This document shows positions 25,817-35,399 of a stretch of DNA of 64,000 nucleotides, piece after piece. How positions within the stretch are numbered: position 1 is the stretch's first letter; every line of letters begins with the position of its first letter. This DNA comes from Pieris napi. Its lineage: Eukaryota > Arthropoda > Insecta > Lepidoptera > Pieridae. The notes beneath the pieces are model-generated. The model worked only from the letters and a program-made list of their open reading frames with translations. It was not told the origin of the DNA and ran no database searches. Both the position numbers and the translations under genes were made by a program. The stretch covers positions 3,561,501 to 3,625,500 of the forward strand of contig NC_062242.1 in NCBI RefSeq assembly GCF_905475465.1. The letters run 5' to 3'.

Positions 25817-26635
25817 TCACTCTTCGTCCACGTTGATCTCCGAGTCGGCTGAATCTTCGTCGTAAGTCGAGGAAGACGCAAAACCTCTGCCCAGAACTGC
25901 GGATCTATTCTTTGCGGCGGCCGCGCGGTCTCTTTGCCGCCGGTTCTTGAACCAGTTACCGACTTGCGTCGGCGTTAACCCCGTCGCCGCGGCTAATTCC
26001 CTTTTCTTCGTTGGATTCGGATAAGGATCTTGCAGGTACCACTCCCTCAACAGAGACCTCGTCCTCTCTTTAAAACAGTGCGTTTTTTGCTCGCCATCCC
26101 AAATCGTTCTAGGCAGCGGAAACTTCTTCCTGACTCTGTACTTGTCGACTGGACCGAGAGGGCGACCGCGCAATCGTTCCGCTTCTTGGTAATGCGCTTC
26201 CAGCCAAAGAGCCTGTAGCTTTGCGTGGCTTGAACGCTGAAATCTATGCCGCTCCAGAATCGAGTAGAGTTCTCTGTGACGTCCGGCGTGAAACGCGACA
26301 ACCGCTCGCGCTCTGAGGACGGCTTCGCAGCGTTCCAACTCGGCGACATTAGGATGAGCGACGGGTAACGACCACAGGAATCGCGCCAGTCGTTCCACGT
26401 CTCCACTCTCTTCCAGGGTCTCACAGACGGTCGCCACTTGAGCGGCACTGAAGGAGAGCGTAGGCAGCGGCAGCAGAGGAGTCGGAGCGGCCAGCTCGAG
26501 CGAGGAGATAGAGAGCGGCGGCTCAGTGCAAGCGGGCTCGGCGGCGGCTCGCTCGGGCGCCGCGGGCCCGCGATGCGCCTCCAGGATGCGCGCGTGGAGC
26601 GCCGCCGTCGTGGACTCGTCCCAGGAGCCGCGCAT
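25817..26635 (-). CDS. optix: Optix, Six3/6-class homeodomain transcription factor
   Basis: Single-exon coding region of 272 residues. Residues about 58-176 form the SIX domain (LPTLSFSAAQVATVCETLEE onward; PLGPVDKYRVRKKFPLPRT near its end). Residues about 177-237 form the homeodomain, with the Six3/6-type stretch GEQKTHCFKERTRSLLREWY and recognition helix VGNWFKNRRQRDR (lysine at homeodomain position 50). The QKTHCFKERTR signature separates the Six3/6 (Optix) class from Six1/2 and Six4/5. The N terminus (1-57) is Ala/Pro-rich; the C terminus is short and acidic (SADSEINVDEE). Butterfly optix is known to be intronless and near this length, far shorter than fly Optix. In family terms it is a nuclear DNA-binding regulator of eye/head development and, in butterflies, of red/orange and iridescent scale fate. 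The start is the first ATG of this frame after a GC-rich leader; no in-frame alternative fits the SIX domain better. Coding DNA is much more GC-rich than the flanks. Confidence 0.96.
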   Translation of the reverse strand: MRGSWDESTTAALHARILEAHRGPAAPERAAAEPACTEPPLSISSLELAAPTPLLPLPTLSFSAAQVATVCETLEESGDVERLARFLWSLPVAHPNVAELERCEAVLRARAVVAFHAGRHRELYSILERHRFQRSSHAKLQALWLEAHYQEAERLRGRPLGPVDKYRVRKKFPLPRTIWDGEQKTHCFKERTRSLLREWYLQDPYPNPTKKRELAAATGLTPTQVGNWFKNRRQRDRAAAAKNRSAVLGRGFASSSTYDEDSADSEINVDEE

Positions 26636-27065
26636 CGGTGCGAGTGAGCGCCGAGTCGCGCGCCGTGTGAGCCACCGTCGTCGGGCGACCGTTCGGGGGG
26701 CGTTCCGGGCTCGCTCGCGATTGGCTATCGGTTACCGTGGCGGGCCAATCGTCTGCGCGACCGCCCGGGGGCCGTATAGCTTTCAACCGCGGCGCACTAC
26801 GTATCCGGCGGGCGCGTTTAACGAGGGCGGCGGGGCGAGGCCCCCCGCGCCGCCATGATCCGTCACGCACACCTCCCGCCCGGCGCGCCGTGATCCCCGA
26901 CGCCTCGCTTCGATAGATTACCTGCAAACCTGCAATTAATAGCCGCCATGTACTCATCCGGGTGGATTACGCGCTTTTATTTGCGCGATGTACTGATCGA
27001 TATTAATAAACTCTCCGGTTAATGATTCACATCGCTGATTGTCCTAACGGAAACTGAGCGAGAGA
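26636..27065 (-). promoter_or_regulatory. optix: GC-rich 5' UTR/promoter region of optix
   Basis: CpG-rich block directly upstream of the optix start, abruptly changing to AT-rich DNA beyond about 27.07 kb. Two CCAAT boxes in opposite orientation lie 25 bp apart (26720-26724 and 26745-26749). A TATA-like AATAAAAG in optix orientation lies near 26968-26980. The strip 26930-27065 carries homeodomain-type sites, including TAATCC (K50 type, near 26950), ATTAATA and GGTTAATGATT. The transcription start cannot be fixed by eye. Confidence 0.6.
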
Positions 27066-27549
27066 TTGACATAGCTGTTTCTCAAAAAAACTTTACACAT
27101 GAAGCAAAAGTTGTCGATCTAAAATTAAGCGGTAACATTAGAGTTTATAACTTAGCCAACGTCAAAGTCTAACATATAAATTATACACTTACCTATCTGT
27201 ATCTTATCCTACATTTAGATACCTACCTACTACCAGTTCTCAAACGCTGTGATAATAATTTAGTTATTTTGTGATTAACAATAGGTAAGGCAATAGGCAG
27301 GTTATAATTTATAAACCTAGTTTAGTAACGCTAAGCAATTTATTATGTTATTGCAAAAACTTTAACCGTTCCTGTACTGTGTTTATTTTATAACCACAGA
27401 TTAATTTTAACGAAATAATAAATTAGTCGACCAAATCTTGGTTACACTATAAACCTTTTGAACTAAAACTCTAGTATCAAATAGATTCCGTCGCTGTACA
27501 TCGAGCGAGATTTCACCGTGAAAGCCTTTCCAGAGTATTAAGTTATTGA

Positions 27550-27640
27550 ACGGCAAACCACACCCAGGCACAGGTGGCCCCCACCCCCCGTCCGGGGTAT
27601 GGGGCACCCCGGGGGCTCGCGTTACTCGCGCACGGATTAC
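27550..27640. other. GC-rich patch 0.9 kb upstream of optix
   Basis: C/G-run block (GGTGGCCCCCACCCCCCG, CACCCCGGGGGCTCGCG) inside an unrecognised 115-codon open frame on the minus strand (27407-27754). No domain recognised; could be regulatory DNA, an upstream exon or repeat debris. Confidence 0.35.
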
Positions 27641-28359
27641 ATGTATTTTGTTATAATGGATTTTTATTAACTTGAGCGTTATTGTCGGAGCAGAAAGCAA
27701 AGGATTTGAAAATAACAAGTCTTCTTGTAATCCGTTGACGCTTTTCCGTGACATTCGCGATTTGTCTTTTGGAGTATTTTGTTTTATACTTATAATGGTT
27801 ACCTTTATTTTTAAAAGAACAGGGGGTTTTGCGTGGCTGATCCTTATTAAGTAAATGCGGTCCGAACGATATTCCTGCCGTTTAGGCTTTATTTACCCCT
27901 TAGTGTTATAAATATTTAATAGTCTATGTAAAATATATATATAAATAAGGCCATTTTAAATGTTATATTTTTGGTTATTGAATTGCTACAGATGATAACA
28001 TTGTCGTTCAATTTATAGCGAATTAAAGGGTGGTCATAGCAGCTGTTATTAACAAAATACAGACTATACATTTACACCTGGTATTCTACAGGTAAAATAT
28101 TGTAAATTTAACTCTTGTGACTCGCTTTCCTTACGTTAATACGTAATGAACGTCTAATGTACGTCTAATGATGCTTATTTTAAATTAGAGACTAACAATT
28201 AAAGCTATTTTCAATACGCGTCATTAAGTATCAAAATATTGGCGAGTGTAATAAATTTCTGTCAGATTTATTAGGCACACAAAAGGAAAGAAGGAATACA
28301 ATATAATAGATTGATATATTGATCTGTTTTTGGCAAAAACGAAATCACTATTGATCCAC

Positions 28360-28373
28360 GTAACCATGGCAAC
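28360..28373. promoter_or_regulatory. RFX X-box-like motif upstream of optix
   Basis: GTAACCATGGCAAC fits GTHNYYATRRNAAC at every position. It lies 1.73 kb upstream of the optix start, just outside the LTR element. Confidence 0.4.
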
Positions 28374-28391
28374 AGTAATATTTAATAATAT

Positions 28392-29168
28392 TGTTACGAG
28401 CTAGGGGATCGGATAGAAACGCCGTAGATTTCTTCAAGGGTTTATTTTCTAATTAAATTAACGAGGAATTTGTTAACACTAAAAACGACAATTACGCACA
28501 AAAATTCACTAAATACACACATAAAATACTGACACTAATTTATCTAATAACACGCACTTCACACAGTACTTGTATTCACTTTTCTTCGCTATATTCGCAC
28601 TTTGTCACTCCGGTGTTTATCGCTTGGTATCGCATTCAAAACTGAACTAATCGGTCGCGTTTCGGCTCGCTTATATATCCCTGGGAGCGATGTTCGAGAA
28701 CTCTCTAGGCGGCAGCGCAACTGAGTAGCGATCGCACAATTCTAGAACGTGCGTACTAGCTATCTCTTTCGCACATCGCTCCGTCCTTGTCGTACGGCGT
28801 TCTAGAGTGCTCGGACTAGCTTCGAGAAGGTTCTGATCTTCCCTCTCTCTCGCGTATCATTCCGTCCTTGTCCCACACCTAGAAAATTCGTTCTAGAACA
28901 TTCCTTCATCAAAAGGGTATAACCAGGCCTGAAAACGCCTGAAAACGGGTTTCCTGAAAAGTGTACCATTCGACTACACGTGTTCTGAAACGACCTGAAA
29001 AAATGTTTCAGGCTCCTGAAAACTAGGGTAACATTATGTAAATTACGATTTACTAATATGTGATTGACCCTCTCCTGAAACGGTCAGAAATCACATTTCA
29101 GCCTGCTGAAAAGTTCTCTAACTAGTGGAAAAATCTAAAAACATTGCAGTCGACCCGTCTTCGTAACA
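28392..29168 (-). repeat. 3' LTR of the retrotransposon, facing optix
   Basis: 777 bp. In minus orientation U3 runs from 29168 to about 28644, with many CTGAAA motifs at about 28930-29120, HSF-type sites at 28693-28903, and TATA at 28671-28677. R begins near 28643 and a poly(A) hexamer lies at 28441-28446. Its promoter points toward optix. Confidence 0.95.
28641..28910 (-). promoter_or_regulatory. Heat-shock-type core promoter in LTR U3
   Basis: In minus orientation, from distal to proximal: HSF-type sites TTCTAGAACATTC (28891-28903) and TTCGAGAAGGTTC (28821-28833), both three-unit; a CTCTCTCTC GAGA-factor tract (28843-28851); two-unit TTCTAGAA (28740-28747) and TTCGAGAA (28693-28700); TATATAA (28671-28677); and initiator TCAGT (28641-28645), about 32-34 bp downstream of TATA. 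The order resembles insect hsp70 promoters. Function is inferred. Confidence 0.6.
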
Positions 29169-29181
29169 CTACCCCCTCCTT
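29169..29181 (-). other. Polypurine tract
   Basis: AAGGAGGGGGTAG on the minus strand, abutting the 3' LTR; the usual plus-strand primer position. Confidence 0.8.
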
Positions 29182-29370
29182 AGACATGCTCGTCCCGAGC
29201 ATCATCACTTTCTTTCACCATTATCTTTTCCCATGGAGACCGAGTTTGCGAATCCTTAATAGCTGCACAAGCTTTACATTTCTTGATCCAGTCTTCAACA
29301 TCTTCACGATAGTGTATCCAATAAAATATTTCTTTAACCTTCATCAGAGTCCTCTTAACTCCTAAATGTC
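29180..29370 (-). pseudogene. Frameshifted integrase zinc-domain remnant and polyprotein tail
   Basis: Immediately after the Gag-Pro stop, a different reading frame continues the integrase HHCC zinc-binding domain, with its CKAC cysteine pair, and ends at a stop next to the polypurine tract. The displacement looks like an extra dinucleotide near 29368-29375. The DDE catalytic core and C-terminal domain are missing, so no integrase can be made. Confidence 0.8.
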
Positions 29371-31143
29371 TCCTCCACTAGACAAGTCAGTATGACACAT
29401 TTCCAATATGTCGCGAACCTTGGATCTTGGCACAACTAACTGCAAATGATCACCTTGAGCATTTTTCAGTTTGCGACATAACACTCCATTTTGTAGAACT
29501 AAACTATCCCATTGAGCCCAGTAACTCTTAGTAGTGGTACTTGTAGCTGCGACTTTACTCCATTGCGGCTTGACAGCTGACGATTTCATCCAATCCAAAA
29601 TTGGTTTAATGTCACAATCTTCTTGCTGTGCTATCTGCATCTGCATCAATTTTCCACCCCAATCTGAACGAATGGTGTCTGTTCTAAAAGTTCTCACATG
29701 GCCAATCTCCCTTCCGTCCTGTTTGTTGACCCTTTCACATAGTCGTTGAGACACATCTGAACTTCTTGTAAGCTCTCTTTCATGTGCAGATAACATGTTC
29801 GAAAATTTCTTAAATTGTTCCTCTGCCTTTGATAGGAGTCTTGACAGGGCTTCCTCATAGGCCTCAGTAACTTTACGAACTGCGTTCCACTCTTGTTGAT
29901 TACAGTCCTGTCCGTCCACATTGATAACTCTACAGACGTCATAACCACTATTTGTAGAGTGTCCTTTTAAGCAAACTTCCTGTTCTCCACACTTAAAGAT
30001 TCCTTTTTCCAGATCTATTTTACAATTGTACAGCTTCATAAAGTCTAACCCGATTATGCAGTCATCTACTATGTCGGCAAGAACAACCTTGTGTCTGTAA
30101 AATCTTCCACCAATCTTGAAGGTTGCGATACCTTCTCCCCGATCGGTTATACGCTGACCTGTAGCTGTAACAAGCTGTACAATTCCTCGAGAAGAGCTTC
30201 CATAAAATGACTTCAGAAGTTGGTATCTGATTACAGTTCGTGAAGCTCCGGTATCTAGTGTTAGGTCACACTTAGTTCCATTGACAACTCCGTCGATAAC
30301 CAAGGTATTCCCGCGTCTAACCTTCACATCACCTCGGAAGTCTTTCTTTGGGCACGAAAACCTCATGTGCCCCACTTCCCCGCAGAGGTAACAGGTTGGT
30401 CCACGTTGACACGAGTTTGGTTTTTCCGTGACAGCCCTAATACGGTAAGGTCGAGGATCTTTCCGAATCGCCTCTACCTCCAGCGCATGGGCAAGAGCAT
30501 CCTTCAGGTTCTTGTGGTGACCAAGATTCACACTAATCCTGACTTCACGATCTCTTATTCCGTCAATGAAGGTTTGCACTAATATCTTGTCTGCTACATC
30601 TGGTAAGGATGCGTAGGCTTTTCTTACCAGCTTCTCTATTTCCAGACCCCATTCTTGCAAGCTCTCACTCGGTTGCTGCGCTCTCTCCCGTAATTGAGCC
30701 CTATAGACTGGCTCTAAATGTGAGTCCCCATAACGTGACTCCAGAGCATCCAGCAGGCGCGTCAGTGTCACTTTACCTGTCGTGACTTCTAACACGTCCA
30801 GGGCTTCGCCTCGCAGTCCCAACATAAGGGCAGCCACAGCCTGTTTATTTTTCCAACCGTTTATCTTGCACAGAGCCTCAAACTGTACCTTGTAGGTGCC
30901 CCAAGAAGAAGTACCATTAAAGGTAGGTGCTTCTAGAGTTCCAGACGATTCCACAAATCCTGACATCTTAAGGCACTGAATCTCGTTTTCTAACTCGAAC
31001 AAGCGTTTCTCCTGTTTAAATAATCTACTTTCCAGGTTTTCAAACTTGGATGTTATCGTCTCAGTCTTCTTTGTCTGCACTCCCTCCGCAGCTGGAGACT
31101 CTGCCACAAACTCCTCTTGTTTCTCCCTTGGAGTAATTGGCAT
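29362..31143 (-). CDS. Gag-protease polyprotein with post-RNase H/integrase leader
   Basis: 593 codons in one open frame. Residues about 30-60 are likely coiled coil. Residues about 70-228 form a gypsy-type Gag capsid region (APTFNGTSSWGTYKVQFEAL and following). A zinc knuckle CX2CX4HX4C lies at 251-264 (C251, C254, H259, C264). The aspartic protease has DTGA at 297-300 and IIGLDFM at 363-369. After about residue 410 the sequence passes without reverse transcriptase or RNase H into a spacer and the start of the integrase zinc-binding domain (LQLVVPRSKVRDILEMCH). The frame then ends at a stop created by a small frameshift. Gag packages RNA and protease matures Gag; both look intact here. The start is the first ATG after the primer binding site. 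Confidence 0.9.
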   Translation of the reverse strand: MPITPREKQEEFVAESPAAEGVQTKKTETITSKFENLESRLFKQEKRLFELENEIQCLKMSGFVESSGTLEAPTFNGTSSWGTYKVQFEALCKINGWKNKQAVAALMLGLRGEALDVLEVTTGKVTLTRLLDALESRYGDSHLEPVYRAQLRERAQQPSESLQEWGLEIEKLVRKAYASLPDVADKILVQTFIDGIRDREVRISVNLGHHKNLKDALAHALEVEAIRKDPRPYRIRAVTEKPNSCQRGPTCYLCGEVGHMRFSCPKKDFRGDVKVRRGNTLVIDGVVNGTKCDLTLDTGASRTVIRYQLLKSFYGSSSRGIVQLVTATGQRITDRGEGIATFKIGGRFYRHKVVLADIVDDCIIGLDFMKLYNCKIDLEKGIFKCGEQEVCLKGHSTNSGYDVCRVINVDGQDCNQQEWNAVRKVTEAYEEALSRLLSKAEEQFKKFSNMLSAHERELTRSSDVSQRLCERVNKQDGREIGHVRTFRTDTIRSDWGGKLMQMQIAQQEDCDIKPILDWMKSSAVKPQWSKVAATSTTTKSYWAQWDSLVLQNGVLCRKLKNAQGDHLQLVVPRSKVRDILEMCHTDLSSGGDI

Positions 31144-31149
31144 TTTTCT

Positions 31150-31167
31150 ATCCCACTTCTGACACCA
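31150..31167 (-). other. Primer binding site (tRNA-Leu)
   Basis: TGGTGTCAGAAGTGGGAT on the minus strand, three bases inside the 5' LTR. It is complementary to the CCA-ended 3' end expected of a tRNA-Leu. mdg3/micropia-type elements are described as using tRNA-Leu. Confidence 0.8.
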
Positions 31168-31170
31168 AAA

Positions 31171-31947
31171 TGTTACGAGCTAGGGGATCGGATAGAAACG
31201 CCGTAGATTTCTTCAAGGGTTTATTTTCTAATTAAATTAACGAGGAATTTGTTAACACTAAAAACGACAATTACGCACAAAAATTCACTAAATACACACA
31301 TAAAATACTGACACTAATTTATCTAATAACACGCACTTCACACAGTACTTGTATTCACTTTTCTTCGCTATATTCGCACTTTGTCACTCCGGTGTTTATC
31401 GCTTGGTATCGCATTCAAAACTGAACTAATCGGTCGCGTTTCGGCTCGCTTATATATCCCTGGGAGCGATGTTCGAGAACTCTCTAGGCGGCAGCGCAAC
31501 TGAGTAGCGATCGCACAATTCTAGAACGTGCGTACTAGCTATCTCTTTCGCACATCGCTCCGTCCTTGTCGTACGGCGTTCTAGAGTGCTCGGACTAGCT
31601 TCGAGAAGGTTCTGATCTTCCCTCTCTCTCGCGTATCATTCCGTCCTTGTCCCACACCTAGAAAATTCGTTCTAGAACATTCCTTCATCAAAAGGGTATA
31701 ACCAGGCCTGAAAACGCCTGAAAACGGGTTTCCTGAAAAGTGTACCATTCGACTACACGTGTTCTGAAACGACCTGAAAAAATGTTTCAGGCTCCTGAAA
31801 ACTAGGGTAACATTATGTAAATTACGATTTACTAATATGTGATTGACCCTCTCCTGAAACGGTCAGAAATCACATTTCAGCCTGCTGAAAAGTTCTCTAA
31901 CTAGTGGAAAAATCTAAAAACATTGCAGTCGACCCGTCTTCGTAACA
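31171..31947 (-). repeat. 5' LTR of the retrotransposon
   Basis: 777 bp, upstream LTR in the element's own (minus) orientation. Carries the same signals as the other copy at an offset of +2779: TATATAA at 31450-31456, initiator at about 31420-31424, HSF-type sites at 31472, 31519, 31600 and 31670. Confidence 0.95.
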
Positions 31948-31954
31948 ATATTTT

Positions 31955-32050
31955 CTATCCTACCAGAGACAGGAGTACCCATAACCGACGAGCATGCATG
32001 GTAAATGTGAAAGTGGATGAAGGGAGAGTTCGGGACCGTAGCAAATGGTT
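31955..32050 (+). repeat. LINE ORF/3'-end fragment (GAGCATGCATGG family)
   Basis: GACGAGCATGCATGGTAAAT, AAAGTGGATGAAG, GTAGCAAATGG; same family as 47900. Begins a few bases after the LTR element. Confidence 0.55.
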
Positions 32051-32464
32051 ATCTGTTTATTTATTTATTTACAAAATCTTACGTTATAAGAAAAATAAGA
32101 CAAGATTTAAGGCACTTGTAGGCAAACCTAACAAACACGAGAGAAACAAATGCATCGATTCATAAATTATAAGATTTATTTCAAAGTGTGAAAGCAACTA
32201 TGGATATCCAGATAGATCCAGATCCAGGTAGACCTAGATTATCTGCCTACCCTGTGTAAAAAAAAAAATAGATATTTAACTGTAGATATAACAATTTATT
32301 TTTTCTTAAAAGTTTGTTTAATGTTTAATTTCAGTTTTCTTTTTTTATCTATTAAGGTACAAGGTTATCGGTACTTAATAGACTTACATTTTATGTTTAT
32401 TTTTACACAACAATGTAGTCTGATTTAGCGTTTTATATTGTCTAAGTGTTTTATTTTATAAATC

Positions 32465-32710
32465 AGTGGCGCTACAGCCTTTTTAGTTCTAGGCCTCAGA
32501 TTTCTGTATCTGTTTCATGATCATTTGTTAATCTAATAGGTCATTCACTTTGTCTGACACAAGCCTTTTTTTGGGTCTAAGGCAAGCCGGTTTCCTAACG
32601 ATGTTTTTCCTTCACGGTACGAGCGAATGCTAAATGCGCACGTAGAAAGAAAGTCCATTAGTACACAGCCGGGGATCGAACCTACGACACACTAGGCTAA
32701 CACTGCTTCC
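32465..32710 (-). repeat. SINE (Metulj-like), minus strand
   Basis: Near full length. The inverse B box GGGGATCGAACC is visible at about 32674, followed by the degenerate A-box side TAGGCTAACACTGCT. Confidence 0.78.
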
Positions 32711-33053
32711 AGTAGCTAGTTAGATTACTTATAAATAAATATAACTGGAAATCCAATCATTTTGCTCGCACACCTATGGTAGGGTAACAAAAATTCTTAA
32801 CAAATAGAATTGTCAAAGTTTACAAATTGAATATTCTAAGATAAACAAAAGCGAATTAATCTAAAAGCCCGTAAGCTGATTTGTGGGGGGCAGAGGGCGA
32901 AAATGCTAATTGAGTGTTTTCTTTGGCTTAGTTTCGGATGTGGGAGTTTACATATGGTTACAAGCCGGCAATATATTTTTCGGGTTAACCTCGAGCGGTT
33001 TAAGGGACAGACCGGCAATTGTTTAATTGTTCATTTCACAGCATATTTTTTAT

Positions 33054-33130
33054 ATAACGGGGCAAACGGGCAGGAGGCTCACCTAATGTTAGGTGATAAC
33101 GCCCATTGCAAGAGGGCTCGTAAGTGTTCG
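33054..33130 (+). repeat. Repeat family R2 fragment
   Basis: GGGGCAAACGGGCAGGAGGC and TTAGGTGATAACGCCCATTG; only the first third of the repeat. Confidence 0.65.
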
Positions 33131-33169
33131 AAGTGTGCAGCCTTTAAAAAAAACGTGTGTGTACGTACT

Positions 33170-33370
33170 TAGGTATACGCGTTAGAAGTTTTACTTCTTT
33201 GGCGTAACAAAAAAAATCTCTTCAAAAATTGTAGGTATTCTACGTTTTCTAGAAAAAAAACGACACTAACTCAAAAAGGCATTTAATACATTGAAAGTTT
33301 TATTATAACGCATTTTCTAGTTAAATAAAATTTATGTAAATATCACCAAAAAAACTTAAACATAAATTGT
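33170..33370. repeat. GAAACTTCTTTA-family repeat fragment
   Basis: GAAGTTTTACTTCTTTGGCGTAAC followed by AT-rich DNA. Only the first part is clearly shared with the other copies. Confidence 0.4.
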
Positions 33371-34440
33371 TGTAATTTTATTTTTGTTAATTTGGATCAC
33401 ATCTTTACCCCTAGTGTTTTTTTTTTGTTTTTATTTACTACGAGGGTTGTAAGCCGTAAGGGATAGATTACGATAAAGCTGGCAATGGTCACTAACATCT
33501 TATGTTTTTATTTGTAATATAATGAAGTTTTAATAAAATTATCTTAGTGCTTAATTAAATCATTGAGTTTGTTTTATTTTAATTATTTTACCTGAGATTT
33601 TAAGAAAACTTATAAACAATATTTATGGCTGTGCAAATGTTAATACAAAAATATATAAGTCAAATAATAATACACTTAAATTATCAAATTTATCATTTAG
33701 TTTAGAAACCAGGTTTGATTTCCAGCGTTAAAACCTCACTATTCAATAAGCGTAAGAAGTGACGCTTTCCTCGCTTTTCGCCGTAATTGGAAATATGATG
33801 AAAATGACAAACAACACAAAATTAGTTTCCTTTCACATCACGAACATTATTCAAGCATTGTTGTCGAGGACTAGTCATAAATCATAGACCACACCCTGTA
33901 GGTTTTATATCAAACAATGCCACCCTGTATCGATTCAACCCCCGAGGTGGCTGTATACTTTAAGATATGTGTATGGAACCCCCCATCTGTCACAGATTTC
34001 TCTATAGGCACAGACTACCACGAAATTTGTTTCGGATACAGGCCTTTCGGATTATAAGCCATGTTCGTAAATAATGCAATCAGAATGTGTTAAATAAAAA
34101 AAACATCATTTATAAAAAAACTTTTTTTTTCTATAGCTGAGAGTACAGTTCAATGTTCGTCATACTCACTAAAATGTCGCGCTTATAGTGGCGACCATGC
34201 GTCGGTTTGTCCCTCTCCCTACATATAATCCGCAATATGACTTTTGGTGGCCATGCGTCGTGCTCGTGAACGTGCTTGTGGTGACAGATCATGCTAAAAC
34301 TAGTAAATATTTGCGGCGACGACGACTATTGGTGGCCCTGCATCCTGCTCCTAAACGGGTGCTACTTGTGACTGGTCGTACTTGAACGTATACATTTGTA
34401 TGTGCGTTGTGTTTTGTATGTTATTTATATTTAACTATTT

Positions 34441-34600
34441 AACATCTGATGTTAAACGATACCGCCCATGGACACTCACACTTCCAGAAGGCTCTCAATT
34501 GCATTGCCGGTCTTGTAAAATTGGTAGGCTCTGTTTTTGAAGGACTCTAAGTCGAATTGGTTCGGAAATACTCTAGTGGGCTGCGCGGCATTGCTAAAGC
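34441..34600 (+). repeat. Repeat family R2 copy
   Basis: ACATCTGATGTTAAACGATA, CGCCCATGGACACTCAC and TCGAATTGGTTCGGAAATAC blocks. Confidence 0.65.
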
Positions 34601-34669
34601 CAATTCAACCAGGCACTTTACACGTTTTAACCTTCATAACGGTCAACTTCTTACTTCTATTGCCACCTT

Positions 34670-34790
34670 TTTGTATAGAACAAACAAACGGGCAAAAGGC
34701 TCATCTGATGTTAATTGATACCGCATACCGCATATGTCCATTACCCATGGACACTCTCATTGATAGAGGGCTTGCGAGAGCGTCGGCCTT
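34670..34790 (+). repeat. Repeat family R2 copy
   Basis: TATAGAACAAACAAACGGGC, AAGGCTCATCTGATGTTAA and CCATGGACACTCTCATTG blocks; second copy within 250 bp. Confidence 0.65.
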
Positions 34791-34884
34791 CACGTGGCGG
34801 TCGACGCTGATGATAAGCTTTCTGTTACATTCAATATGTCAAGTGAAGCATGTAATGTAATGGCTTAATAGTCCCTTACGTTTG

Positions 34885-34975
34885 CGGAGACGTTCTCGCC
34901 AGTTCTTTTAAGCCCTGGATTTGGGAACTGGCACTAAATTTATTTTTAATATTGACATTGTGACAATAGACAGCT
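34885..34975 (+). repeat. LINE 3' tail with terminal hairpin, old copy
   Basis: CGCCAGTTCTTTTAAGCCCT, GATTTGGGAACTGGCACTAA; diverged from the 59115 copy. Confidence 0.55.
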
Positions 34976-35399
34976 TTAGATAGCGCAATTACATTTTGCT
35001 TCTATCCAAAGATTATCGTAAAATATCAAATTATAATCGAAATAGCTTTTCCCCAACAAAAATACACCTAACAAAGGCCTATTTCGGCTAAAATTCGAAG
35101 CTCAGATCTAACAATACCCCATAAGACGATTTGAAAGTAAAATGGAGATGCTACTGTATTGCAACATAGTTGAGAATTATTGCTGGCTATAAATTCATGG
35201 GAATAATTTCATGGAAAACTCGCTTTTATCACCTGAGTCTCAGAGTTCAGAATCGCGTAATGGTATTCGAAGGACCTTAAGGTTTATTTGTAGGGAAAAC
35301 AATACGCAATATGTTCGAAGCGCTTTACGATGTATCGTATCGGAGTTAGGGCTTATGATTTGTGTCCTGTCCACCTCGTGGCTACTAACCTCCAACTGT

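Larger units (their letters stand above)
28392..31947 (-). mobile_element. Internally deleted Ty3/gypsy-type LTR retrotransposon, complete with both LTRs
   Basis: 3556-bp element in minus orientation. It has two 777-bp LTRs (TG...CA ends, inverted TGTTACGA/TCGTAACA) that I could not tell apart by eye. Flanking ATAT at 28388-28391 and 31948-31951 is a 4-bp target duplication. A primer binding site complementary to tRNA-Leu lies next to the 5' LTR and a purine tract next to the 3' LTR. The interior is only about 2 kb: gag and protease are present, while reverse transcriptase, RNase H and the integrase catalytic core are absent. Full elements of this group are usually 5-7 kb. Near-identical LTRs indicate very recent insertion, so it probably moved with enzymes supplied by a relative. 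Confidence 0.95.

Noticed and set aside
26047..26448. 133-codon open frame overlapping optix on the same strand
   Set aside because: Out-of-frame shadow of the GC-rich optix coding region; no motif.
26523..26957. 144-codon open frame running from the optix 5' region into its N terminus
   Set aside because: Arg/Ala-rich translation caused by high GC; different frame from the SIX domain and no recognised domain.
26968..26980. AATAAAAG as a definite optix TATA box
   Set aside because: Kept only as a TATA-like note: over 300 bp from the start codon, and similar strings are common here.
29144..29365. 73-codon plus-strand open frame
   Set aside because: Antisense shadow of the integrase remnant at the LTR edge.
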